Below, in pieces: positions 8,365 through 17,200 of a stretch of DNA of 44,114 bases. Source of the DNA: an uncultured Eubacterium sp. GTDB lineage: Bacteria > Bacillota > Clostridia > Oscillospirales > Acutalibacteraceae. Under the pieces are notes generated by a model that worked only from the letters and a program-made list of their open reading frames with translations, ran no database searches and was not told the origin of the DNA. The stretch is taken from positions 1-44,114 of the forward strand of contig CAJOJV010000009.1 in assembly GCA_905234995.1 (NCBI GenBank), in the 5' to 3' direction. Made by a program: the position numbers and the translations under genes. Position 1 is the first letter of the stretch. Every line of letters begins with the position of its first letter.

Positions 8365-9216
8365 CTAATCCAAACTCGGCTCTTGTTCCCAAAAAACGAG
8401 GTATTGCGTAATCTCGCCGAAAGCAACCGTATTCATTTGATATTCGGTAATTTGAGGACTAAGCGCTTCGTACTGAGTCAAATCCTCTTCATTTTCCACC
8501 ATTTTAAAATAATAATCCGTGTCTTTGACATTTCTCTCGCTGCTGTATGTTGATTGAATCGGACCTTCCAAGTAATTTGTACGATATTTATACACTCCTT
8601 CAAAATTGACTTTGTCGAGCATAAAAAGCCAAACATTACTTTCATCGGCAGATACAAAGAATTCAATATAACGGGTTTCGGTTTCCTTAACAAATATGGA
8701 TTTACCGTAACGGTAGCCATCAATTCCGTAAGCCCCTCTTTCATATTTAGAACCGTCGTAAGTATAAGAAACAGCTTCGTCTATGGCTTCGCGTGGAGTG
8801 AGAAAATATGAATACGGATTAACAACCTCGGAATTTTCCATCAAATTCTGAAATAAGTCTATCATTACAATTCGTTTAAATGTGTAAACCGAAACTAGAA
8901 TTAAAAATACAATTACAATAGTTATAAAGATATTCTTTTGCTTGTCTTTTTTCTTTATTGTATCAACGATTATTTCATCCGATTTATTCTGGTATTCCTC
9001 GTTTGGGATATCTTCGCCGAGCACAAGCTCATTTACAGATATTCCAAGTGCTTTTGAAAGAGGCTCAAGCATTGAATAATCAGGAAAGCCTCTGCCTGTT
9101 TCCCAACGTGACACGGCTTTGTCAGTGCAATTAATTTTTTCAGCAAGCTCTGATTGCGTCATTCCCAGTTCTGTTCGTTTTTGCTTGATGTACGCGCCCG
9201 TTTTGTTGGTGCTCAT
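8365..9216 (-). CDS. Membrane-tethered XRE-family transcriptional regulator
   Basis: A 283-residue protein. Residues 8-63 form a Cro/CI-type helix-turn-helix (IKQKRTELGMTQSELAEKIN and TDKAVSRWETGRGFP). About 96-113 is a single membrane helix, and the remaining roughly 170 residues would be extracytoplasmic, so the DNA-binding domain is tethered to the membrane. The start at 9216 is preferred over one 20 codons upstream because it has GGAGGTG at the right spacing and begins the HTH without extra residues. This fits one-component sensors that read an outside signal. It is transcribed divergently from the 9433-9959 pair, with which it shares a 216-bp control region. The signal is unknown. Confidence 0.87.
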   Translation of the reverse strand: MSTNKTGAYIKQKRTELGMTQSELAEKINCTDKAVSRWETGRGFPDYSMLEPLSKALGISVNELVLGEDIPNEEYQNKSDEIIVDTIKKKDKQKNIFITIVIVFLILVSVYTFKRIVMIDLFQNLMENSEVVNPYSYFLTPREAIDEAVSYTYDGSKYERGAYGIDGYRYGKSIFVKETETRYIEFFVSADESNVWLFMLDKVNFEGVYKYRTNYLEGPIQSTYSSERNVKDTDYYFKMVENEEDLTQYEALSPQITEYQMNTVAFGEITQYLVFWEQEPSLD

Positions 9217-9320
9217 GCTTTCACCTCCAATGCATATTATACTTGATTTCGTTCGTTTTGTCACTCTATGAATCATAGAATTATTGCTTTTTTACAATGA
9301 TTTCGGCGTGAACGACTAAT

Positions 9321-9345
9321 GTGACAGGGGATCGTCCCATGTCGC
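9321..9345. repeat. Diverged copy 2 of the GGGGAC-type interspersed repeat
   Basis: GTGACAGGGGATCGTCCCATGTCGC is not quoted as a perfect palindrome: arms 9321-9331 and 9335-9345 pair with mismatches. It lies in the divergent control region, not at a gene end, so it is unlikely to be only a terminator. Confidence 0.6.
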
Positions 9346-9365
9346 ATAATCCGAAAAATCAGGGG

Positions 9366-9394
9366 TTGACAAGTATACTTGGCAATGCTATAAT
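9366..9394 (+). promoter_or_regulatory. Consensus extended sigma-A promoter for the 3-TM/XRE pair
   Basis: TTGACA (9366-9371), 17-bp spacer, TATAAT (9389-9394), with TGC just before the -10 (extended -10). All hexamer positions match consensus, predicting strong transcription unless repressed. Confidence 0.88.
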
Positions 9395-9418
9395 AAAAAT
9401 GCAAAGTGAACTTGTCAA
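9366..9418 (+). promoter_or_regulatory. Putative XRE operator sites overlapping the promoter
   Basis: A perfect 12-bp palindrome CAAGTATACTTG (9370-9381) lies between the -35 and -10. TTGACAAGT (9366-9374) also occurs inverted as ACTTGTCAA at 9410-9418 just after the start of transcription. Repeated ACTTG half-sites covering a promoter suggest autorepression by one of the adjacent XRE proteins; this is inference. Confidence 0.55.
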
Positions 9419-9432
9419 AAGGAGGTATTGCT

Positions 9433-9753
9433 ATGGATAAAAATGAAATACTTGAAAAAAGCAGAAAAGAAAATGAAAATATGGATGAGTTTGAAAAATT
9501 TGCGCTGATGAAAGCAGGGAAATGGGCTGTTGCAGTCGGCGGTATACTGTGCGTGGTTCTGTACACTATTGAGGCGGTATTTTTTGATGTTTTTAATTTG
9601 GATTTGTGGGGAATTTTTCTTGCTCTTTCCGGAGTCAATTTAACTGTAAAATATGCATATCGCAAAAAGGCGCACGAGCTTGTTTTCGGCGTTTTGGAGC
9701 TTTTGGCTGCAGTTCTTCTGATAATTATTCATTTTGCGAGGCTGGCAGGATAA
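9433..9753 (+). CDS. Small 3-TM membrane protein paired with an XRE regulator (DUF6442-like)
   Basis: A 106-residue protein: a charged N-terminal helix rich in Glu and Lys (1-30) followed by three predicted membrane helices (about 34-54, 58-75 and 85-103). The start at 9433 follows AAAGGAGGT at ideal spacing; an upstream ATG at 9406 would put that site inside the coding region. Its stop overlaps the start of the XRE gene (TAATG). Pairs of such proteins with a roughly 68-residue XRE regulator are frequent in Firmicutes; their role is not established. Confidence 0.82.
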   Translation: MDKNEILEKSRKENENMDEFEKFALMKAGKWAVAVGGILCVVLYTIEAVFFDVFNLDLWGIFLALSGVNLTVKYAYRKKAHELVFGVLELLAAVLLIIIHFARLAG

Positions 9754-9959
9754 TGGACGATAAGCTTATACTTAAAAACAACCTGAAGGAAATCAGAAAA
9801 AACCGCGGTCTATCCCAGCAGGCGCTGGCGGATATGGTAGGCGTATCGCGAAACACTATAAGCTCAATTGAAACGGGGCAGTATTGCCCCACCGCCAAAT
9901 TAGCGCTTATTATCTGCATTGCGCTTGATATGAGCTTTGAGGAGCTGTTTTATTTTTGA
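9753..9959 (+). CDS. Short XRE (Cro/CI) transcriptional regulator
   Basis: A 68-residue protein that is almost entirely a helix-turn-helix: LKEIRKNRGLSQQALADMVG, then SRNTISSIETGQYCPTAKLA and a FEELF ending. It belongs to the YozG/helix_turn_helix_3 type. The start overlaps the upstream stop by one base (TAATG), so the two genes are translationally coupled; a longer reading frame beginning at 9606 would overlap the 3-TM gene and is not used. It probably binds the palindromic sites in its own promoter region. Confidence 0.92.
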   Translation: MDDKLILKNNLKEIRKNRGLSQQALADMVGVSRNTISSIETGQYCPTAKLALIICIALDMSFEELFYF

Positions 9960-10059
9960 GTAGTATAATTTTATGCCCTACCTTTAGTAAAGGGTTTACG
10001 AAAGGGGGCGCTCACTCGTTATCGGAAGGCGCACATTCTGCGCGCCTCTTGGAGGTCGT

Positions 10060-10134
10060 TTCAAATCCCTTCGGGCAAAACAGCAGGTATCCGAGAGGAT
10101 ACCTGCTGTTTTGGTCTGCCCGAAGGGATTTGAA
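10060..10134. repeat. Nested palindrome containing an inverted copy of the tRNA-Arg 3' end
   Basis: The 18 bases at 10060-10077 (TTCAAATCCCTTCGGGCA) are repeated in inverted orientation at 10117-10134, where they are the T-arm and acceptor end of tRNA-Arg. Between them sits a perfect 16-bp hairpin (10077-10092 and 10097-10112, loop GAGA). The whole is a near-perfect 75-bp palindrome. Confidence 0.85.
10077..10112 (-). terminator. Terminator hairpin of tRNA-Arg
   Basis: A perfect 16-bp stem with a GAGA/TCTC loop, starting at the encoded CCA end of the tRNA and ending in TTTT on the minus strand. Confidence 0.75.
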
Positions 10135-10187
10135 CCCCCAATCCCCAGAATCGGAATCTGATGCATTAGCCATTGTGCTACGGGCAG
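10112..10187 (-). tRNA. tRNA-Arg(CCG)
   Basis: A 76-nt cloverleaf on the minus strand: acceptor CTGCCCG pairs with CGGGCAG, discriminator A, and CCA is encoded (complement of 10112-10114). The anticodon stem TCAGA/TCTGG encloses loop TTCCGAT with anticodon CCG, reading CGG codons. The T loop is TTCAAAT with stem GGGGG/CCCTT (two G-U pairs). The D stem has three clear pairs. A hairpin terminator follows at once. Confidence 0.92.
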
Positions 10188-10233
10188 TAATTATTAACTT
10201 TATATTAAATTTCATTTTACAACCTGAAAACAG

Positions 10234-10262
10234 TTGTTGTCAACAAACTTTTGTGATATAAT
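10234..10262 (+). promoter_or_regulatory. Probable promoter for the M28 peptidase
   Basis: TTGTTG (10234-10239), 17-bp spacer, TATAAT (10257-10262). The -35 is weak. A start codon at 10234 would fall inside this promoter, supporting translation from 10297. Confidence 0.55.
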
Positions 10263-10296
10263 GCAGAAAATCATTAAAGATTTGGGAGTTGATACA

Positions 10297-11574
10297 ATGA
10301 CAATTAAGGACTTTCCCGAATGGGCAATTAAGGAAAACGTTGATTTTGCCGTTTCCGAAATCGGCAAGGTAATCAAAAAATACGGCCCTCGCGAATCGGG
10401 TAATCAGGCGTGTTATGATGCCGAAAAGCACCTAAAAAAGGAAATGGATCAGTTTTGCGACGAGGTTCATTTTGAAGAATACAAATGCGCGCCGAAGGCG
10501 TTTCTGCATTTCACAAAGCCGTCCGCAGTCTTCATCGGGCTTGCGATTATCGTCGGTTACGTGCTGAGCTTTCTCGGCATAATTGATAATATGTGGGCTC
10601 ACGTTATCGCAGGCGCGGCGTGCGTAATCGTGCTGTTCGTTGCATATTTTGAATTTCTTATCTATAAGGAATTTCTCGACGGGCTTTATAAAAAAGTAAC
10701 TGCTCACAATCTTGTTGCAACCCGTAAGCCCAAAGGCGAGGTTAAGCGCAGAATTATCATCAGCGGGCATATTGATGCGGCTTATGAATGGCGCCATATT
10801 CTCTATTTCGGCGGCAAGGGCTTCGGACCTCTGATGTTCGGCGCAATCGCGTTTGCGCTGCTGACGGTTATTATCACGATGCTTAACGTTATTGCAAATT
10901 TCGTTGATATGGGCGCGTTCGGCAGCTTCCTGCAAAACTATTCTTATTATATTAATGCGGTCACTTTGCTTCTTATGATTCCTCTTTTCACCTTCTGCAA
11001 TTTCAAGCGCGTTTCTCCCGGGGCAAATGACAATCTTACGGGCACCTATGCCGCAGTTTGCGCGCTTCGTATGCTTGATATGGCGGGCGTTGATTTTGAA
11101 AACACTGAGGTTGTTGCCATGATTAACGACGGCGAGGAATGCGGTCTCCGCGGCGCAAGGGCGTATGCAAAGGCTCACCTTGACGAGCTTACCGACCCGA
11201 ACGTTGAAACCGCCGTGCTCTGCGTCGATACGGTAACTGATTACGATTATATCAACATTTACCGCAGCGATATGACGAACACCGTTAAGCACGATTTGGG
11301 CTTTTCACAGCTCGTGCTTGATGCGGCGCACGAGGTCGGCCTTGAAAAGGCAAAGTTTTCAAACATCTATTTCGGCGCTTCGGATGCGGCGGCGTTCACT
11401 CAGCTCGGTATAACCGCAACCTGCTTTGCCGCTATGGACCCGACACCTGCGGATTATTATCATAACCGCCGCGATACCGCTGATTTACTTCAGCCCAAAA
11501 CGATTGAGGCGGGCTTCAAAACCGTTATTGCAACAATTCTTAATTTCGACGCCCACGGCGCAAAGAATAAATAA
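10297..11574 (+). CDS. Membrane M28-family metallopeptidase with helices inserted in the catalytic domain
   Basis: A 425-residue protein. Two helices lie at about 76-95 and 100-122, and two more at about 175-200 and 217-234. M28 zinc-ligand motifs are all visible: GHID (H158, D160), GANDN (D245), GEECG (E280 catalytic, E281 ligand), D311 in CVDTVTD and H389 in DYYHNRRDT. The second pair of helices falls between GHID and NDN, so the catalytic fold is interrupted by a membrane hairpin. No signal peptide is seen. The start at 10297 follows GGGAG with an 8-base spacer and lies downstream of the promoter. Predicted role: membrane-associated zinc exo- or aminopeptidase; substrate and side of the membrane unknown. 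Confidence 0.85.
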   Translation: MTIKDFPEWAIKENVDFAVSEIGKVIKKYGPRESGNQACYDAEKHLKKEMDQFCDEVHFEEYKCAPKAFLHFTKPSAVFIGLAIIVGYVLSFLGIIDNMWAHVIAGAACVIVLFVAYFEFLIYKEFLDGLYKKVTAHNLVATRKPKGEVKRRIIISGHIDAAYEWRHILYFGGKGFGPLMFGAIAFALLTVIITMLNVIANFVDMGAFGSFLQNYSYYINAVTLLLMIPLFTFCNFKRVSPGANDNLTGTYAAVCALRMLDMAGVDFENTEVVAMINDGEECGLRGARAYAKAHLDELTDPNVETAVLCVDTVTDYDYINIYRSDMTNTVKHDLGFSQLVLDAAHEVGLEKAKFSNIYFGASDAAAFTQLGITATCFAAMDPTPADYYHNRRDTADLLQPKTIEAGFKTVIATILNFDAHGAKNK

Positions 11575-11600
11575 TATCAATTCGGAGCATAGCATCCGAA

Positions 11601-11632
11601 AACTGACCACTGATCACTGGCCACTGACCACT
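11601..11632. repeat. Short degenerate tandem repeat of CCACTGA-like units
   Basis: Four or five diverged copies of a 7-8-base unit (TGACCAC, TGATCAC, TGGCCAC, TGACCAC) lie between the M28 stop and the terminator. It is non-coding. Confidence 0.6.
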
Positions 11633-11634
11633 AA

Positions 11635-11670
11635 AAAAGGATGTTTCCGATTGGAAACATCCTTTTGTTT
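11635..11670. terminator. Terminator between convergent genes
   Basis: A perfect 14-bp inverted repeat (11635-11648 and 11653-11666) with loop GATT and flanking A and T runs, serving the M28 gene and the facing acidic unknown. Confidence 0.85.
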
Positions 11671-11672
11671 TG

Positions 11673-12245
11673 TCAGCAAATCATTCCGCTGCTCACCCAG
11701 TCAAGCACGGGCTCGTATTCCTCTTTATATTGGTCAAGCCTGTCCTGATTTGAATCAACGAAGGCAAGCAGCTCGTCCGAATCCTCAAAATCAAAGGTGA
11801 AATCCTGCTCAAAATCATAGGTAACGGTGAACATATAATCAAACAAATCGTTTGCCGAATAATCTTCTAACATTTTGTCCGCCACAAGCTCTGAAACGTA
11901 TTCAAGCGCGTTGATAACGGTTGCCTCAAAATCGCCGCTGCAGTCAATTTCCTCCTGCGCTTCGCAGTATGCAAGGATTTCATCGTCGCTTATTCCAAGG
12001 TCGGCGCAGGCGGTAACGATATCCTCATATCCCGTTTCGTTAACCTCATCGTAAACTCTGTATTCAAATTCGCCGAGCAGGTTCTGAATTGCAACTGCCT
12101 TGAAAACGCAGTCCGCCTCTCTGCCTGCCTCGTCCGTGATAACGAAGCCGTCCTCCTTAAACTGCTCCCACACAAGGGAATAAAAAACGTAAAACTTCGG
12201 CTTCTCGCTGAAAATGCTTTCGTAAATATAATCGTCAATGCCCAT
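11673..12245 (-). CDS. Acidic protein of unknown function
   Basis: A 190-residue, strongly acidic soluble protein without signal peptide or membrane segment. It is predicted mainly helical, with Asp/Glu-rich runs such as DFEQDFTFDFEDSDELLAF and only a few Cys. I do not recognise the family. A good ribosome-binding site (AGAGGAG) precedes the start, and codon use matches neighbouring genes, so it is a real gene. It is a single-gene unit divergent from the epimerase-like gene at 12405 and convergent with the M28 gene. Confidence 0.78.
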   Translation of the reverse strand: MGIDDYIYESIFSEKPKFYVFYSLVWEQFKEDGFVITDEAGREADCVFKAVAIQNLLGEFEYRVYDEVNETGYEDIVTACADLGISDDEILAYCEAQEEIDCSGDFEATVINALEYVSELVADKMLEDYSANDLFDYMFTVTYDFEQDFTFDFEDSDELLAFVDSNQDRLDQYKEEYEPVLDWVSSGMIC

Positions 12246-12404
12246 AAAAATCTCCTCTGAAAAGCATAAATTGTTTTACACATTAATTAATTTGTATTAC
12301 CACATTATACAGTATAATACATAATATTCCGATTTTCAATATTGCAATGGAAATAATAATGATATATAATTAATCTAATATCAATTTTTATCGGCGGTGG
12401 TTTT

Positions 12405-13277
12405 ATGCCTATCAGTATTAAAAGTCGCGAGGCGGAGGTTTTGTGCCTGCAGCAGGGCGCAATGCTCCATTCGCTTAAAAAGGACGGCGTTGAATATCTC
12501 TGGCAGGGAAATCCCGATTTCTGGGGCGGGCAGGCGCCCGTGTGCTTCCCGATAGTCGGCGTGCTCAAGGAGGGAAGGGCGCTTGCTTTCGGCAAGGAAA
12601 CGCAGATGAAGCGCCACGGCGTTGCAAGAATTAATCCGTTTGAGATTAAGGAGCAGGGTGCCAATTTCGTAACCTTCGTTCAGAATTCAACGGAGGAAAG
12701 CAAAGCGGATTTCCCGTTTGATTACAGGCTTGAGATTAAATATACGGTTGTCGGCAGCACGGTTACAACGGAATATACAATCTTTAACACGGGTGAGGAA
12801 AAGCTGCCCTTCGTAATCGGCGGTCATCCCGCGTTTAACTGCCCGCTTGCTCAGGGCGAGGCCTTTGAGGATTATAAGGTAAAATTTGATAAGGTTATGA
12901 CTCATAAGTGCCTGCGGCCTGACGTTGTAACCGGGCTCGTTGATACCTCAAAACGCTTTTCGGTTCTTGAAAACACGGATGAAATTGCAATGCGCCACGA
13001 GCTTTTTGTTGACGACGCTATGGTGTTTGACGGCATTGAGGCAAAATCCGCAACCCTCATCGGCAAAAGTGGCAGGGGAGTTCGCCTTGATTTTCAGGAT
13101 TTTGAAAATCTGCTCGTGTGGAGCAGCGCAAACGGCGGCAATTTCGTTGCATTAGAGCCATGGACGGGAATTTCCACCTGCCTTGATGAAAGCAAAATCT
13201 TTGAAAATAAGCGCGGAATGACAATCCTTGAGCCTGACGAGCAGGCTTCGTTTAAATTCAAAATCACTTTGTTATAA
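12405..13277 (+). CDS. Aldose 1-epimerase family protein (LacX-like)
   Basis: A 290-residue protein of the galactose mutarotase-like beta-sandwich superfamily. Visible motifs: LQQGAMLHSLKKDGVEYLWQ near the N-terminus, CFPIVG, the histidine motif MKRHGVARINPFEI, and VIGGHPAFNCPL around the middle with the second conserved His. Such proteins interconvert sugar anomers; the LacX/YeaD-like branch often has uncertain substrates, including sugar phosphates. The start follows GGCGGTGG. It precedes the membrane-anchored unknown by 23 bases and probably shares its transcript. Confidence 0.87.
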   Translation: MPISIKSREAEVLCLQQGAMLHSLKKDGVEYLWQGNPDFWGGQAPVCFPIVGVLKEGRALAFGKETQMKRHGVARINPFEIKEQGANFVTFVQNSTEESKADFPFDYRLEIKYTVVGSTVTTEYTIFNTGEEKLPFVIGGHPAFNCPLAQGEAFEDYKVKFDKVMTHKCLRPDVVTGLVDTSKRFSVLENTDEIAMRHELFVDDAMVFDGIEAKSATLIGKSGRGVRLDFQDFENLLVWSSANGGNFVALEPWTGISTCLDESKIFENKRGMTILEPDEQASFKFKITLL

Positions 13278-13300
13278 AAATATTTTTCAGGAGATAAATT

Positions 13301-14002
13301 ATGGAAGAAAATAAGGATTTGGAGCAGGCTGAAAGCACGGAGCAGAAGCCCGCAGAAGCAGAAAAAAAGTCGGACAAAAAGAAGAATATTATAACGATTG
13401 CAGTATGCGCAGTTGTGATTATTATTGCCGTAATTATAGCCGTAGTCGTTATTAATAACGGCAAGGATAAGCAGCAGGAAAACGGCGGCGAATCCACCAC
13501 TCAGGCGGTTTCCTATGAAACCGTAACCGATGAAAGCGGCGAGCCCGTAACCGACGGTGAGGGAAACACCGTAACGCAGGCGGCGACTACCGAAAAGGGC
13601 GCTTCGGGCTCTGATAATTCAGGGTCGGGCGATAGCTCTGACAGCGGCTCGGACGGCAGCGAATACCTTGTCGATGAGCAGACCACGTATGAATTTACAA
13701 CCTCCGCAAAAGCTGAAAACCGCACGCTTCATCTTATTGTAACAACTCCGCTTGAAAGCGGCACAAAGGACACGGTTATTATTTACGTAAACGGTAAAGA
13801 GGATAATCGTTACGATATTCTGCTTGACGGCAAGGAATATCTTTTCGAAACGGAAAACAAGTATAAGGGCGACGCTGAGGTTGTTGTAATGCTTGAAACC
13901 TACGGCACGAGCGTAACGCGCACGATCGGCGAGCTTTACGATACGGAATCCTTCGTTTTGCCGCTGAATCACATAGAAGAGGGCTACGGGGAAATAGATT
14001 AA
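13301..14002 (+). CDS. Membrane-anchored protein with Ser/Gly/Asp-rich linker and C-terminal beta domain
   Basis: A 233-residue protein. Residues 1-27 are charged (Glu, Lys), about 28-51 form a single Ile/Val-rich membrane helix, about 55-125 form a low-complexity Thr/Gly/Ser/Asp linker (including SGSDNSGSGDSSDSGSDGS), and 125-233 look like a small extracytoplasmic beta domain. Topology predicted N-in, C-out. No recognised family. RBS CAGGAG at 8-base spacing. It lies 23 bases after the epimerase gene and ends at a strong terminator. Confidence 0.8.
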   Translation: MEENKDLEQAESTEQKPAEAEKKSDKKKNIITIAVCAVVIIIAVIIAVVVINNGKDKQQENGGESTTQAVSYETVTDESGEPVTDGEGNTVTQAATTEKGASGSDNSGSGDSSDSGSDGSEYLVDEQTTYEFTTSAKAENRTLHLIVTTPLESGTKDTVIIYVNGKEDNRYDILLDGKEYLFETENKYKGDAEVVVMLETYGTSVTRTIGELYDTESFVLPLNHIEEGYGEID

Positions 14003-14015
14003 AACCGAATGTTTT

Positions 14016-14047
14016 ACAGAGCAGGCTATGCCTGCTCTGTGTTTTTT
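14016..14047 (+). terminator. Rho-independent terminator
   Basis: A perfect 11-bp stem (14016-14026 and 14030-14040), loop TAT, followed by GTTTTTT. Confidence 0.9.
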
Positions 14048-14113
14048 GTTGAAAATATATTAAAAACAATGTCAATTTAACTGAAAAATTTTAATATATT
14101 ATAAAATTGCTTG

Positions 14114-14142
14114 TTGAATTATAATTTATATTATGTTAAAAT
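14114..14142 (+). promoter_or_regulatory. Probable extended -10 promoter for PFOR
   Basis: TTGAAT (14114-14119), 17-bp spacer, TAAAAT (14137-14142) with TGT immediately before. It predicts a leader of about 80 nt that contains a small GGGCG/CGCCC hairpin (about 14161-14175). Confidence 0.5.
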
Positions 14143-14231
14143 ATTTGCGGATTATTTATAGGGCGTACTGCGCCCAATCCGTTTTTGATGTAATTTATGA
14201 ACAGAAAGTTCTAACAGGAGGTATTTTTTCT

Positions 14232-17200
14232 ATGTTACAGAGAAAAAAGAAAACAATGGATGGTAATAACGCTGCCGCTCACGTGTCCTATGCGTTCACT
14301 GAGGTTGCCGCTATTTACCCAATCACCCCCTCTTCCGTTATGGCAGAGGTAACAGACGTTCTTTCTTCAAACGACACAAAGAACATCTTCGGCCAGAATG
14401 TAAGAGTTCAGGAAATGGAATCAGAGGGCGGCGCTGCAGGCGCAGTTCACGGTTCACTTTCCGCAGGTGCTTTAACAACTACATATACGGCTTCACAGGG
14501 CCTTCTCCTTATGATTCCGAATATGTATAAGATTGCAGGTGAGCTGCTTTCATCTGTTATCCACGTTTCAGCTCGCTGCGTTTCAACTCACGCTCTTAAC
14601 ATTTTCGGCGACCATTCCGATATTTATGCTTGCCGTCAGACGGGTTATGCAATGCTTTGCTCAAACAACCCTCAGGAGGTTATGGATTTAGGCGCTGTTG
14701 CTCACCTTGCAACTCTTAAGTCCTCAGTTCCTTTCCTTCATTTCTTTGACGGTTTCCGCACCTCACACGAAATTCAGAAGATTGAGGTTTGGGATTATAA
14801 CGATCTCAAGGATATGGTTGATTTTGAGGACGTTAAGCGCTTCCGCGCTCACGCTCTTAATCCTGAGCATCCGACCCTTCGCGGTTCAGCTGAAAACTCA
14901 GACCTTTTCTTCCAGCACAGAGAGGCTTGCAACAAGTATTATAACGATTCCGTTGAAACCACCGTTATGTATATGAATATGATTAACGAGAAAATCGGAA
15001 CCGATTATAAGCCGTTCAATTATTACGGCGCTGCTGATGCAGAGCACATCATCATCGCTATGGGCTCTGTTTGCGACACTATCGCAGAAACAGTTGATTA
15101 TCTCAACGCAAAGGGCGAAAAGGTTGGCCTTGTTAAGGTTCATCTTTACAGACCTTTCTCACCGAAGTATCTCCTTGATGTTATTCCCGCAACCGCTAAG
15201 AAGTTCTCCGTTCTTGACAGAACTAAGGAGCCCGGCTCAATCGGCGAGCCTCTTTATCTTGATGTTGTTGCTGCATTCAAGGGCTCACAGTTTGAAACCA
15301 CTCCTGTATATAACGGCCGTTACGGTCTTGGCTCTAAGGACACCATTCCTGCTCATATTCTTGCAATTTACAATAATATGAAGGCAGACGCTCCTAAGCA
15401 GACCTTCACAATCGGCATCATCGATGATGTAACAAACCTTTCACTTGAAGCAGGCGAAAGCGTTGACACAACTCCTGCAGGCACAACAAGCTGTAAGTTC
15501 TGGGGCCTCGGCTCTGACGGTACCGTTGGTGCAAACAAAGACTCCATCAAGATTATCGGCGATAACACCGATATGTTCGCACAGGGCTATTTCTTCTATG
15601 ATTCAAAGAAATCTGGCGGTATCACGGTTTCTCACCTCCGCTTCGGCTCAAGCCCGATTACCTCAACATATCTTATCAACAAGGCTAATTTCGTTGCCTG
15701 CCATTGCCCGTCATATGTAACCAAGTATGATATGGTTCAGGATCTCGTTCCCGGCGGCACCTTCCTTCTTAACTGCATCTGGTCTCCGGAAGAGCTTGAT
15801 AAAGAGCTTCCCGCAGCTATGAAGAGATATATTGCTAACAACGATATTAATTTCTATATCATTAACGGTATCAAGATTGCAGAGGAAGTTGGCCTTCGCG
15901 GCAGAGCTTCAACAATTCTTCAGTCTGCATTCTTCACCATTTCGGGCATTCTTCCCGTTGAGCAGGCTATCGACCTTATGAAGGCTGCTGCAACCAAGAA
16001 GTTCTCCAAGAAGGGCGATGCTATCGTTGCTTCTAACCATCAGGGTATTGACCGCGGCTCCAAGGAGCTCATTAAGGTTGACGTTCCCGAAAGCTGGAAA
16101 ACAGCTGTTGATGAGGAAGAAGAGCTTGTTGTTAACACAGACCGTGAGGATATGAAGGTATTCGTTAAGAATATTCTTGATCCGGTTTCACACCAGAAGG
16201 GCGACACCGTTCCGGTTTCCAAGTTCGTTGATATGGCAGACGGCGTATTCCCGCAGGGCTCTGCTGCCTTTGAAAAGAGAGGCATCGCTGTTGACGTTCC
16301 CGAATGGGATCCCACAAACTGCGCTCAGTGTAACCGCTGCTCAATGGTTTGCCCGCACGCTGTAATCCGTCCCGTTGCTTTAACGGCTGACGAGCTTGCA
16401 GCTGCTCCTGCAAACACAAAGGCAGTTGACCTTAAGGTTCCTAAGGATACAGGCCTTAAGTATGCACTCATTGTTTCAACGCTTGACTGCACGGGCTGCT
16501 CCTCTTGCGCAAACGTTTGCCCGACCAAGTCACTCACAATGAAGCCAATCGCTTCTCAGATGGACGAGCAGCCGGTTTACGACGCTCTTTGCGATATCGA
16601 GCCGAAGGCAGAGGTTGCTTCCGATAAGACCATCGTTTCAACTCAGTATCTCAAGCCTTATCTTGAGTTCTCAGGCGCTTGTGCAGGCTGCGGCGAAACT
16701 CCTTATGCAAAGCTTGTTACTCAGCTTTACGGCGATAAGATGTATGTTGCAAATGCAACAGGTTGTTCCTCAATCTGGGGCGGCTCTGCTCCTTCAACTC
16801 CTTACACAGTAGATAAGAAGGGCAATGGTCCTGCTTGGTCTAACTCACTGTTTGAGGATAATGCTGAGTTCGGTCTCGGTATGTTCCTTGCTCAGGCTCA
16901 GATTCGTTCAAGGCTGGCTGAGGATGCTATGAAGCTTCAGAATTCTTCCGTTGCAGAAGAGGTTAAGGCTTATCTTGACACCTTCACATCCACCCGCGGC
17001 AACGATGCTCCTGCAAAGGCTCTCATCAAGGCGCTTGAAACCGTAACCCTTGAGGGTGAGGAAAAGGCAGCTGCTGAGGACTTCCTTAAGGATAAGGATT
17101 ACGCAGCAAAGAAGAGCCAGTGGATCTTCGGCGGCGACGGCTGGGCTTATGATATCGGCTTCGGCGGTCTTGACCACGTACTCGCTCAGAATCAGGACGT

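Noticed and set aside
9990..10080. A second, plus-strand tRNA ending in TTCAAATCCCTTCGGGCA
   Set aside because: Only the 3' end resembles a tRNA; there is no matching 5' acceptor, D arm or anticodon stem upstream. Treated as an inverted fragment.
9956..10261. 101-residue plus-strand reading frame downstream of the XRE gene
   Set aside because: It runs through the complement of tRNA-Arg and its palindrome; no ribosome-binding site or protein-like pattern.
10432..11292. 286-residue minus-strand reading frame
   Set aside because: Lies wholly opposite the M28 peptidase, whose zinc motifs are intact; Cys/Arg/His-rich shadow translation without a ribosome-binding site.
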